Shown in pieces: positions 25,228 to 32,250 of a DNA stretch of 64,000 nt. The notes beneath the pieces are model-generated. The model worked only from the letters and a program-made list of their open reading frames with translations. It was not told where the DNA came from and searched no databases. Within the stretch, counting starts at the first letter, position 1. Every line of letters begins with the position of its first letter. The position numbers and the translations under genes were made by a program. The stretch spans positions 341,151 through 405,150 of the forward strand of contig NZ_BORW01000002.1 of assembly GCF_018333375.1 (NCBI RefSeq). Reading direction: 5' to 3'. This DNA comes from Paenibacillus cookii (GTDB taxonomy: Bacteria; Bacillota; Bacilli; Paenibacillales; Paenibacillaceae).

Positions 25228-25242
25228 TCGTAATTATTACGT
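25228..25242. promoter_or_regulatory. Zur box 2 (at the znuC transcription start)
   Basis: TCGTAATTATTACGT matches the Zur consensus except for the last base. It begins six bases downstream of the -10 hexamer and so covers the expected transcription start. Confidence 0.85.
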
Positions 25243-25247
25243 TTAAC

Positions 25248-25276
25248 ATTAAAACATACATTTTTTGCTCTGGCAA
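25248..25276 (-). promoter_or_regulatory. znuC operon promoter
   Basis: On the minus strand TTGCCA (25271-25276) and TTTAAT (25248-25253) are separated by 17 bp. Zur-like boxes lie on both sides. Transcription would begin near 25241, giving a leader of about 130 nt. Confidence 0.65.
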
Positions 25277-25281
25277 GTTAT

Positions 25282-25296
25282 TCGTAACAATTACTA
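25282..25296. promoter_or_regulatory. Zur box 3 (upstream of the znuC -35)
   Basis: TCGTAACAATTACTA matches the Zur consensus with two mismatches. It lies five bases upstream of the -35 hexamer. Confidence 0.55.
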
Positions 25297-25343
25297 TTAA
25301 AAAATTTAGGCACTTGCTTATCAAGCAATCATCTGTTAAGATG

Positions 25344-25363
25344 ACTGACGAACGTTCGTTAGT
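25344..25363. promoter_or_regulatory. TetR-type operator of the TetR/MFS pair
   Basis: ACTGACGAACGTTCGTTAGT is a 20-bp palindrome with one mismatched pair and a perfect ACGAACGTTCGT core. It ends one base before the ribosome binding site of the TetR gene, a position suited to autorepression. Confidence 0.75.
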
Positions 25364-25378
25364 TGGAGGTGCACATGA

Positions 25379-25960
25379 TTGAAAGTCGATGAAATTAAGG
25401 ATGCCGCCCTGAAATTTTTCACGATACACGGCTATGAAGGAGCCTCCCTTTCCCAAATCGCCGAAGAAGTCGGTATGAAAAAACAGTCCCTTTACGCACA
25501 CTTTAAAGGAAAAGACGATTTGTTCCTGCAGGTGCTGCGGGATGCGAAAGAGGCCGAGCGCGCTTCGAAGCTCGAATATATGAGCGGATTCGATGAGCAT
25601 CATCCGGAGCGGGATCTTTACGGATTTTTGCGGCTGGTCATCGATTTGTTCCAGAAAAACGAGCAGTTGAAGTTTTGGCTGCGGACGTCCTTTTTCCCGC
25701 CGGCACATCTGGCCGATGCGATCGGACAGGAAGTCGTCGACATCGAAACCGAAATTCAGGGCATACTCGAACGAAAATTCAAGGATTGGATCGATACGAA
25801 GGCCATATACGGCGAGTCGGCCAAAACGCCGACGCTTGCATTCCTCGGAATCGTCGATTCCATCATGCTGAGCCTGGTGTACGACAATGACGAACAGCGG
25901 CTGGAAGAAAAATTGGAAGCCTGCTGGACCGTATTTTGGCGAGGCATATCGCATCCATGA
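25379..25960 (+). CDS. TetR-family repressor of the adjacent efflux pump
   Basis: The 193-residue protein has a TetR helix-turn-helix at about residues 5-50 (FFTIHGYEGASLSQIAEEVG, then MKKQSLYAHFKGKDDLF) and a helical ligand domain. The start is TTG 25379, nine bases after GGAGG; the ATG at 25375 is in another frame and stops after five codons. It lies 24 nt before the MFS gene, and an operator palindrome covers its leader. The expected role is ligand-released repression of itself and the pump. Confidence 0.9.
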   Translation: MKVDEIKDAALKFFTIHGYEGASLSQIAEEVGMKKQSLYAHFKGKDDLFLQVLRDAKEAERASKLEYMSGFDEHHPERDLYGFLRLVIDLFQKNEQLKFWLRTSFFPPAHLADAIGQEVVDIETEIQGILERKFKDWIDTKAIYGESAKTPTLAFLGIVDSIMLSLVYDNDEQRLEEKLEACWTVFWRGISHP

Positions 25961-25984
25961 TTTTTACGGAAAGAGTGTTGAGAC

Positions 25985-27190
25985 ATGAAAAAACCAATTA
26001 AAGAGCAAAAAGCGGTGCTGCTCATTCTGCTGAGCAACGTGTTCATTGCGTTTCTGGGGGTCGGCCTGATCATCCCCGTCATGCCGTCCTTTATGGATAT
26101 GATGCATTTATCGGGCAAAACGATGGGGGCGCTCGTCGCGGTATTCGCGGTGTCCCAGCTGGTGATGTCGCCGTTTGCGGGCCGCTGGGTCGACCGCTAC
26201 GGCCGGAAAAAAATCATCGTCATCGGCCTGTTCCTGTTTGGCGTGTCCGAGCTGATCTTCGGGGTGGGCACGAACGTATGGGTGCTTTATTTCGCAAGGG
26301 TGTTGGGAGGTTTCAGCGCCGCCTTTATCATGCCCAGCGCGACCGCATACGTGGCCGACATCACGACCGTCGAGGAACGTCCAAAGGCCATGGGGTATAT
26401 CTCCGCCGCGATCAGTACCGGCTTTATTATCGGCCCCGGCATCGGCGGCTTCATCGCGGAATACGGGATTCGCGTTCCTTTCTTTTTTGCAGCGGTCATC
26501 GCCTTCCTGGCATGCGTAATTTCCATCTTTATTTTGAAGGAGCCGCTGACCAAGGAAGAACTCGCGGAAATCGCCGCGAACGCAAAGCAAACCCATTTTT
26601 TGGGCGATTTGAAAAAATCGCTTCAACCGCTCTACTTTATCGCGTTTATCATCGTATTTGTGCTTGCGTTCGGCCTGTCGGCCTACGAGACGGTGTTCAG
26701 CTTGGTTTCCGACCATAAATTCGGGTTCACGCCCAAAGATATTGCGGCCATTATTACGATCAGCTCCATCTTCGGGGTCGTCGTCCAAATATTCTTGTTC
26801 GGTAAAATGGTGGACGTTCTCGGCGAAAAAAGGCTCATTCAGTGGTGTCTGATCGTCGGCGCGGTGTTGGCGGTCGTATCCACCGTGATCTCCGGCTTTA
26901 TGGCGGTCCTGGTGGTCACGAGCTTTATTTTCCTTGCGTTTGACCTGCTTCGCCCGGCCTTGACGACGTTTTTGTCCAAAGCGGCCGGGAAAGACCAAGG
27001 GTTTGTCGCGGGAATGAACTCGACGTATACGAGCCTCGGCAATATCGCCGGTCCGGCGGTGGGCGGCATATTGTTCGACGTCAACGTCAATTATCCTTAC
27101 CTGTTCGCCGCCGTCGTCATGGTCATCGGCCTTGCCATTACCGTCATGTGGAAAGAAAAGCAATGGGGAGAAAACGAAACGACTGCATAA
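25985..27190 (+). CDS. DHA1-type MFS multidrug transporter (Bmr/NorA-like)
   Basis: The 401-residue protein has 12 predicted spans. The DHA1 motif A is GRWVDRYGRKKIIVIGL between spans 2 and 3, and the antiporter motif C is ISTGFIIGPGIGGFIAEYG in span 5. Sequence and length resemble Bmr/Blt/NorA multidrug:proton antiporters. The start ATG 25985 has a weak ribosome binding site (GAGTGTTGAG). It is probably cotranscribed with the TetR gene 24 nt upstream, and a terminator follows at once. Substrates cannot be predicted. Confidence 0.9.
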   Translation: MKKPIKEQKAVLLILLSNVFIAFLGVGLIIPVMPSFMDMMHLSGKTMGALVAVFAVSQLVMSPFAGRWVDRYGRKKIIVIGLFLFGVSELIFGVGTNVWVLYFARVLGGFSAAFIMPSATAYVADITTVEERPKAMGYISAAISTGFIIGPGIGGFIAEYGIRVPFFFAAVIAFLACVISIFILKEPLTKEELAEIAANAKQTHFLGDLKKSLQPLYFIAFIIVFVLAFGLSAYETVFSLVSDHKFGFTPKDIAAIITISSIFGVVVQIFLFGKMVDVLGEKRLIQWCLIVGAVLAVVSTVISGFMAVLVVTSFIFLAFDLLRPALTTFLSKAAGKDQGFVAGMNSTYTSLGNIAGPAVGGILFDVNVNYPYLFAAVVMVIGLAITVMWKEKQWGENETTA

Positions 27191-27192
27191 CG

Positions 27193-27232
27193 AAAACGCC
27201 GTTGCCGGGGAGATCCGGTGCGGCGTTTTTTT
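27193..27232 (+). terminator. Rho-independent terminator of the TetR/MFS operon
   Basis: AAAACGCCG pairs with CGGCGTTTT across 19 nt and runs into seven T, starting three bases after the MFS stop codon. Confidence 0.85.
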
Positions 27233-27328
27233 CGGTTTGCCTTCAGAAATTCTTCAGATTTTCCTTTGCTTGTTCCCAAGAAAATTTTTTTAACATGGGA
27301 ATATGCAAAAGCAAGGGAGAGAAATCCG

Positions 27329-27907
27329 ATGATGAAGCATATCCAAGAAAAAATGCTGTTTCTGTACAAATTTTCGCAGGCGCCGAAACAAATCGGCAGC
27401 GTGACGCCGAGTTCGGCTTTTTTGGCCCGGAAAATGCTTGAGGCGGTCGACTGGCGGCAAACCCGGCATATGGCCGAGCTCGGCGCGGGAACCGGCGCGA
27501 TTACCAAGTACATTGACGCTTATAACGTCAACCGGACGAACGTGATGTTATTCGAAAAAGATGCGGTGCTCCGCGGCGGATTAACCAGGGATTTCCCCCG
27601 TTTTGCGTGTTACCCCGATGCCTGCCGGCTTCGGGAAGCGCTGCGGGCCGAGGGTGTCGATCGGCTGGATTGCATATTGAGCGGCCTGCCGTTTTTTAAT
27701 TTTCCGCAACGGCTTCGCGATCAGCTGATGGACGAAATCATGGGTTCGCTAAAACCCGGAGGTTTGTTCATCGCCTTCCAATATTCGCAGCAAATGAAAA
27801 AGCAGCTCGGCACGTTGTTCGACATCGAGCATGTCCATTACGTCCCGTTGAATATTCCCCCGGCATTTGTGTACGTTTGCCGCAAGCGATATGATACGTA
27901 TGAATAA
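27329..27907 (+). CDS. SAM-dependent methyltransferase, phospholipid N-methyltransferase-like
   Basis: The 192-residue protein has the S-adenosylmethionine motif AELGAGTGAITKYID. Its overall pattern (FSQAPKQIGSVTPSSAFLARK near the N terminus, ILSGLPFFNFP as motif IV) is typical of PmtA-like phospholipid methyltransferases and KsgA-like relatives. A membrane lipid substrate fits the operon partners, a PAP2 enzyme and a DedA protein, but is inferred. ATG 27329 lies nine bases after GGGAG. Its last codons overlap the start of the PAP2 gene, so it heads a tightly coupled five-gene operon. Confidence 0.82.
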   Translation: MMKHIQEKMLFLYKFSQAPKQIGSVTPSSAFLARKMLEAVDWRQTRHMAELGAGTGAITKYIDAYNVNRTNVMLFEKDAVLRGGLTRDFPRFACYPDACRLREALRAEGVDRLDCILSGLPFFNFPQRLRDQLMDEIMGSLKPGGLFIAFQYSQQMKKQLGTLFDIEHVHYVPLNIPPAFVYVCRKRYDTYE

Positions 27908-28535
27908 GAAGCTTGCAGCCTATCTGCCGCTTGGATGGCTCCTGGCCATTCCCGTCTTGAACGTGTTTTACGGCTTGCTCAATCATGGCGGGGCCGATAC
28001 GGCCCAATTGATCACCGAATGGGACCGGCGGATTCCTTTCATGCCCGTCTTCATTATCCCGTACCTGATCTGGTACCCTTACGTCTTTTTGATGTTCGTC
28101 GTGTTTTTCAAGAAGGACCGGCGGGTTTACTACCGCAGCTTAACGTTGACCTGCATCGGCCTCGCCGTCTGTTATGGCTGCTTTTATCTGTTCCAAACGA
28201 CGCTGCAGCGGCCGGAAATCGGCGAAGGCGGCGTGCTGAATGCGCTTGTCGGCTTCGTTTACGCGACGGACGCGCCTTACAATTGCTTTCCGAGCATTCA
28301 CGTCCTGACCAGCCATATCGTCCTGAAAGCGGCCTTCCAGTGCAATCCGGGCAAGCGCTTAAAAATAGCCGCATTCGTCGTCTCCTGGATGATCATCGCC
28401 TCTACGTTGCTCGTCAAACAGCATGTCTTGGCGGATGTGGCGGGGGGCATCCTGTTGTCCGAATTGCTTTATTACGGGATCGGCAGGAACCTATTCAAGG
28501 ATGAAAAAAAGGAGCGTGCAGCCTATGAATGCTGA
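27900..28535 (+). CDS. PAP2-superfamily membrane phosphatase
   Basis: The 211-residue protein has about five to six membrane spans. PAP2 active-site motifs are CFPSIHVLTSHIVLK (the PSxH block) and LLVKQHVLADVAGG (His/Asp block). The canonical SR before the second His is replaced by LLVK, as in the PAP2_3 group that includes inositol-phosphorylceramide synthase-like enzymes. It could dephosphorylate or transfer lipid phosphate at the outer face of the membrane. ATG 27900 overlaps the methyltransferase stop codon; ATG 27891 is an alternative. The next gene overlaps its end by 11 nt. Confidence 0.85.
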   Translation: MNKKLAAYLPLGWLLAIPVLNVFYGLLNHGGADTAQLITEWDRRIPFMPVFIIPYLIWYPYVFLMFVVFFKKDRRVYYRSLTLTCIGLAVCYGCFYLFQTTLQRPEIGEGGVLNALVGFVYATDAPYNCFPSIHVLTSHIVLKAAFQCNPGKRLKIAAFVVSWMIIASTLLVKQHVLADVAGGILLSELLYYGIGRNLFKDEKKERAAYEC

Positions 28536-29142
28536 TACGCTGCTTTCCTTCATCGGGCATTTTGGTTATGCCGCGCTGTTTTTTGCCCTGTGGCTTGGCA
28601 TCGTCGGCATGCCGGTTCCCGACGAAGTGATCGTCATGACCGGAGGGGCTTTGACCGCAAACGGTTTTCTTCATGTGCTCCCCGCCTTCATGCTCACCTA
28701 TCTGGGAGTCGTCTCCGGGTTATCGTTAGGTTATGTGCTCGGCCGGTTATTCGGGAATACGGTGCTCGAGCGGCTTGGCCGGAAGAAAAACAAAAAAAAA
28801 TACGCCGACTTTTCAGAGGCGCTGGTACGCAAGTATGGCAGCTTCGCGTTATGCATAAGCTATTTTTTCCCGGTCGTGCGCCACGTCATGCCGTACGTCG
28901 TCGGGCTGCACCGTATGCCGTTCCGGAGATACGCGCTGTTCTCTTTTGCGACGGGAGGGATATGGACGGCGATATTTTTCGCCGCAGGACGTTTCGTAGG
29001 AGATCACGCGCAGGCGGTCGGCGAGCTGGTTTACCGTTACGGTTTGCTGCTGGCCGGCGTCTCGGTTGCCGCAGTTGCCATTGCGGTGGTCGTTCGTCAT
29101 CTATTCAAACCAAACCATTCGAAAGGAGATCGTTCGCTTTGA
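28525..29142 (+). CDS. DedA-family membrane protein
   Basis: The 205-residue protein has the DedA/SNARE-associated fold: an N-terminal re-entrant motif MPVPDEVIVMTGG, several spans, and the second re-entrant motif FFPVVRHVMPYVVGLHRMPF. Family members UptA and PopT flip undecaprenyl phosphate across the membrane, and others move phospholipids. ATG 28525 lies ten bases after GGAG. It sits between a PAP2 phosphatase and a two-component system, overlapping the former by 11 nt and the latter by 4 nt, so a role in lipid-carrier recycling under envelope stress is plausible. Confidence 0.9.
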   Translation: MNADTLLSFIGHFGYAALFFALWLGIVGMPVPDEVIVMTGGALTANGFLHVLPAFMLTYLGVVSGLSLGYVLGRLFGNTVLERLGRKKNKKKYADFSEALVRKYGSFALCISYFFPVVRHVMPYVVGLHRMPFRRYALFSFATGGIWTAIFFAAGRFVGDHAQAVGELVYRYGLLLAGVSVAAVAIAVVVRHLFKPNHSKGDRSL

Positions 29143-29837
29143 ACCATACCGTGCTGGTCGTTGACGACGACCCGGAAATTCGCGACGTGGTGCATATTTT
29201 TCTGCGCAACGAAGGGCTTCGCGTGTTCGAAGCCGAAGACGGCCTCAAGGCTTTGGAGCTGCTCAAAAACGAGGCTGTGGAATTGATTGTTTTGGACGTG
29301 ATGATGCCCCATATGGACGGGATCAAGGCATGCCTCAAAATCCGCGAAACGATGAATATTCCGATCATCATGCTTTCCGCCAAAGGCGAAGACATCGATA
29401 AAATTACGGGGCTGACGACGGGAGCCGACGATTATGTCTCCAAACCGTTTAACCCGCTTGAGCTGGTGGCCCGGGTGAAGGCGCAGCTGCGCAGAATCAA
29501 GCTGGCAAGCGACGGCGGCAGCCAGTCCCAATCCGGCGGTGCGATCATCGAAATCAACGACCTGATCATCGATAAAAGCCGCCATGTCGTGACGGTCCGC
29601 GGCAAGCAGGTCTCGCTGACCCCGATCGAATTTTCGATCCTGGAACTGATGGCCAGCCACCGCGGGCATGTATTCAACGTGGAAAAAATCTACCGCGGCG
29701 TCTGGAAAGAAGACAAGTTTTTATCCGACAACACGATCATGGTTCATATCCGGAACATCCGCGAAAAAATCGAGGACAATCCGCGGGAACCCCGGTATAT
29801 TAAAACGGTCTGGGGAGTGGGATATAAAGTTGAGTAA
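29139..29837 (+). CDS. OmpR-family response regulator of the lipid operon
   Basis: The 232-residue protein has a receiver domain (Asp9-Asp11 cluster, phospho-acceptor Asp53 in IVLDVMMPHMDG, Lys in SKPFNP) and a winged-helix DNA-binding domain ending YIKTVWGVGYKVE. It starts with TTG 29139, ten bases after AGGAG, and overlaps the DedA stop codon. It most resembles VanR-type regulators. It is probably phosphorylated by the kinase whose gene overlaps its last codons. Autoregulation of the operon promoter upstream of 27329 is expected but no repeat is obvious there. Confidence 0.92.
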   Translation: MNHTVLVVDDDPEIRDVVHIFLRNEGLRVFEAEDGLKALELLKNEAVELIVLDVMMPHMDGIKACLKIRETMNIPIIMLSAKGEDIDKITGLTTGADDYVSKPFNPLELVARVKAQLRRIKLASDGGSQSQSGGAIIEINDLIIDKSRHVVTVRGKQVSLTPIEFSILELMASHRGHVFNVEKIYRGVWKEDKFLSDNTIMVHIRNIREKIEDNPREPRYIKTVWGVGYKVE

Positions 29838-30912
29838 AGAGTTTCTTTCGTTCCTGGCCTCCTTTCTGACCGGAAAAAAGAACATCCGGGTCCGCATGTT
29901 TTGGGCCGCTGTCCTGAGCTTTATCCTGATGATTGCCTTCTCATGGATCCTGGCTTATTTTACGATCAATTTGGGGGATCTGGGGCCGGTCGGGAGTTTT
30001 GCGTTTTTGGTCGTGACGTTTTTGTTTTTCTTTTTTATGCTGACGCGGCCGATCGTGCGGTATTTGCGGACGTTGGCCGACGGCCTCATGACGATTGCGG
30101 GCGGAAATCTCGACTACCGGCTCCCCGCGTCCAGCGAAGACGAGCTGGGGGAGGTCGCCAAAAGCATCAATTTCATGGCGGAACAGCTGCAGGAAAAAAT
30201 GGATCTGGAGCGGCGGAGTGAGCAGTCCAAAATGGAGCTGATCACGGGCGTCTCCCATGATTTGCGCACGCCGCTGACCAGCATCATCGGTTATTTGAAC
30301 CTGCTGAAAAATGACGATTATACGAATCTTGAGGAACATAAACGCTATATCGACAATGCGTACAACAAATCCCAGCAGCTGAAACAGCTGATCGACGATT
30401 TGTTCGAATACACGCGGTTAACGAGCGGCGCGGCAAACCTGAGCTTAACCAAGATGGACATGGCCGCATTGCTCGAGCAAATCATGAACGAATTCGAACC
30501 CATCGCGCAGGAAAATGCGCTTTCGGTGCGTTTGGTCCGGGACCCGGGGCCGATGTACGCGTCCATCGATACGGAAAAAATGGTCCGCGCCATCGATAAC
30601 CTGTTAATGAACGCGCTCAAGTTTTCGTTTAAGCCCGGCGATATCACGGTGCGGCTTTTGGAAAACTCCGGCCACATTTATTTCGCCGTCGAAAACGTCG
30701 GCAAGCCGATCGCGAAAGAGCAGGAAAAGCTGTTGTTCGAACGGTTTTACAAGGCAGACCCGTCCCGCAGCGAATATCGCTCCTCCCCCGGGGCCGGCCT
30801 CGGGCTGTCCATCGCCAAAAACATCGCCGAACTGCACGGCGGGCGCATCGGCCTTAAACATCGCAACGGGCACTTCACTTTTTTCATCGAGCTTCCCCGA
30901 TGGTCCGAGTAG
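29830..30912 (+). CDS. VanS-like sensor histidine kinase of the lipid operon
   Basis: The 360-residue kinase has two spans (about 25-46 and 55-73) with a very short extracellular loop. HAMP, HisKA with His143 in GVSHDLRTPLTSIIGYL, and HATPase_c with LMNALKFSF and GAGLGLSIAKNIAELHGG follow. The short loop is typical of intramembrane-sensing kinases that detect antimicrobials or lipid perturbation within the membrane. The start is TTG 29830, overlapping the regulator stop codon by eight bases; the ribosome binding site is weak, consistent with coupled translation. Confidence 0.9.
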   Translation: MSKEFLSFLASFLTGKKNIRVRMFWAAVLSFILMIAFSWILAYFTINLGDLGPVGSFAFLVVTFLFFFFMLTRPIVRYLRTLADGLMTIAGGNLDYRLPASSEDELGEVAKSINFMAEQLQEKMDLERRSEQSKMELITGVSHDLRTPLTSIIGYLNLLKNDDYTNLEEHKRYIDNAYNKSQQLKQLIDDLFEYTRLTSGAANLSLTKMDMAALLEQIMNEFEPIAQENALSVRLVRDPGPMYASIDTEKMVRAIDNLLMNALKFSFKPGDITVRLLENSGHIYFAVENVGKPIAKEQEKLLFERFYKADPSRSEYRSSPGAGLGLSIAKNIAELHGGRIGLKHRNGHFTFFIELPRWSE

Positions 30913-30916
30913 AAGT

Positions 30917-30936
30917 GCCCGCATGCAGGCTTTTTG
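30917..30936 (+). terminator. possible terminator of the lipid operon
   Basis: GCCCGCATGCAGGC is a short near-palindrome followed by TTTTT, five bases after the kinase stop. A second pairing (GGCTTTTT with AAAAAAGCT) overlaps it and could serve the convergent EamA gene. Confidence 0.4.
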
Positions 30937-30969
30937 CGCAGGTTAAAAAAGCTCAAGGCCGATGCTTGC

Positions 30970-31890
30970 CTATGCCGATTTTAACGGTTCGGCGGCCCGT
31001 TTGTCTTTCGGCTTCCATTTGAAACGGTCGGCGTTCAGAAACACGATCAATCCGAAAATGGCCAGCATGCCGCCGACGATCTGGAACCAGGTCATTTGTT
31101 CGCCGAGCAGCAGAAACGCAAGCAGGCTGGACCCGACCGGCTCGCCCAGGATGCTCATGGAAATGGTCGTGGCCGAAACGTACTGAAGCAGCCAGTTGAA
31201 CAGCAAATGGCCGAATACGGTCGGCACGACGGCCAGCAGCGCGAACATCGCCCAGTCCTGTCCGGGATAGTCCGTAAAAGAAATGCCGCAAACGGCGTTA
31301 TACACGGCGAACACGACCGTTGCGGACAAAAACACGACAAAGCTGTACACATAAGAGGAAACTTGCTGCACCACTTTTTGGCCGATCAGCATATGCACCG
31401 ACACCGCAAGCGTGCCGAACATCGACAGCAAATCGCCGAGCAGGTTGTCGCGGGAGACGCCGATGTCTCCCCAGCCGATCAGCACCGCCCCGACGATCGC
31501 CACGCCCATGCCGGCCATGGCGACCCGCGACGTCCGTTCCTTGTAGATAAAAAAAGCGCCGATGACGATAAAAACCGGCTCCAAGGCCAAAATAATGGTC
31601 GAGCTGGATACCGTCGTCAGCTTGAGCGAACCCATCCACAGCAAAAAATGCAGCGCCAGAAAAAAACCCGAAGCAAACAGCATGAAGAGCTTTTTTCGGG
31701 TCAATGACTTCAGCTCCGCCAGATGGGGGCGGATAAACGGGAGCATCAGCAGCGCGGTCATCAGCAGCCGGTACATGCCCTGGATCGATGCGGGCGCCGA
31801 AGACCATTTGACGAAAATGGAAGAAAACGAAACGGCGATGATGCCGATAACCAAAGGGATTCCGGTTGGAATGGGTGCGTTTTTTTTCAT
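30970..31890 (-). CDS. EamA/DMT-family transporter
   Basis: The 306-residue protein has ten predicted spans arranged as two EamA repeats (about 10-145 and 155-290), with characteristic segments ALEPVFIVIGAFFIYKER at the end of the first repeat and GEPVGSSLLAFLLLGEQM in the second. Members export amino acids, nucleosides or other metabolites. The start is ATG 31890 after AAAGGAAA; an in-frame upstream start at 31929 lacks a ribosome binding site. It is monocistronic and converges on the lipid operon. Substrate unknown. Confidence 0.88.
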   Translation of the reverse strand: MKKNAPIPTGIPLVIGIIAVSFSSIFVKWSSAPASIQGMYRLLMTALLMLPFIRPHLAELKSLTRKKLFMLFASGFFLALHFLLWMGSLKLTTVSSSTIILALEPVFIVIGAFFIYKERTSRVAMAGMGVAIVGAVLIGWGDIGVSRDNLLGDLLSMFGTLAVSVHMLIGQKVVQQVSSYVYSFVVFLSATVVFAVYNAVCGISFTDYPGQDWAMFALLAVVPTVFGHLLFNWLLQYVSATTISMSILGEPVGSSLLAFLLLGEQMTWFQIVGGMLAIFGLIVFLNADRFKWKPKDKRAAEPLKSA

Positions 31891-31978
31891 GATGTTTCCT
31901 TTCCCGTAACGGTGATCACAACAATCCATTGTATCACGGCCGTGCGAAAGCGGCTATCCCGACATTTTTCCCTTCCAC

Positions 31979-32191
31979 TTAGCCAAATTGTTTAACCATT
32001 ACGGAGATCAGGCCGACCACGATAAATAACGCGCCGCCGAATATCCCGGCTTCCCCTTGATAACGGATCTCGTGCGGCTTAATTTCGGTTTTGGGCGTAC
32101 GCCTCAAGAAACGAAAGAGCCCGGAGTCCGGTTTTTTGGCGTCATACAGCCCCAGCAGAATCATGATGATGCCGATCAAAATCATAACCAT
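31979..32191 (-). CDS. small membrane protein, 70 residues
   Basis: Two membrane spans (about residues 1-15 and 45-66) flank a basic cytoplasmic loop with KKPDSGLFRFLRRTPKTE. I do not recognise a named family; small two-span proteins of this kind are common in Paenibacillaceae. ATG 32191 lies eight bases after AGGAG. It follows the repeat lipoprotein gene by 59 nt in the same direction and may be cotranscribed with it. Confidence 0.7.
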   Translation of the reverse strand: MVMILIGIIMILLGLYDAKKPDSGLFRFLRRTPKTEIKPHEIRYQGEAGIFGGALFIVVGLISVMVKQFG

Positions 32192-32250
32192 GCCTTCATC
32201 TCCTATCGCTTTGGTTGAATCGGGCAACCGTAGCGTTCATTCCCAAGATA

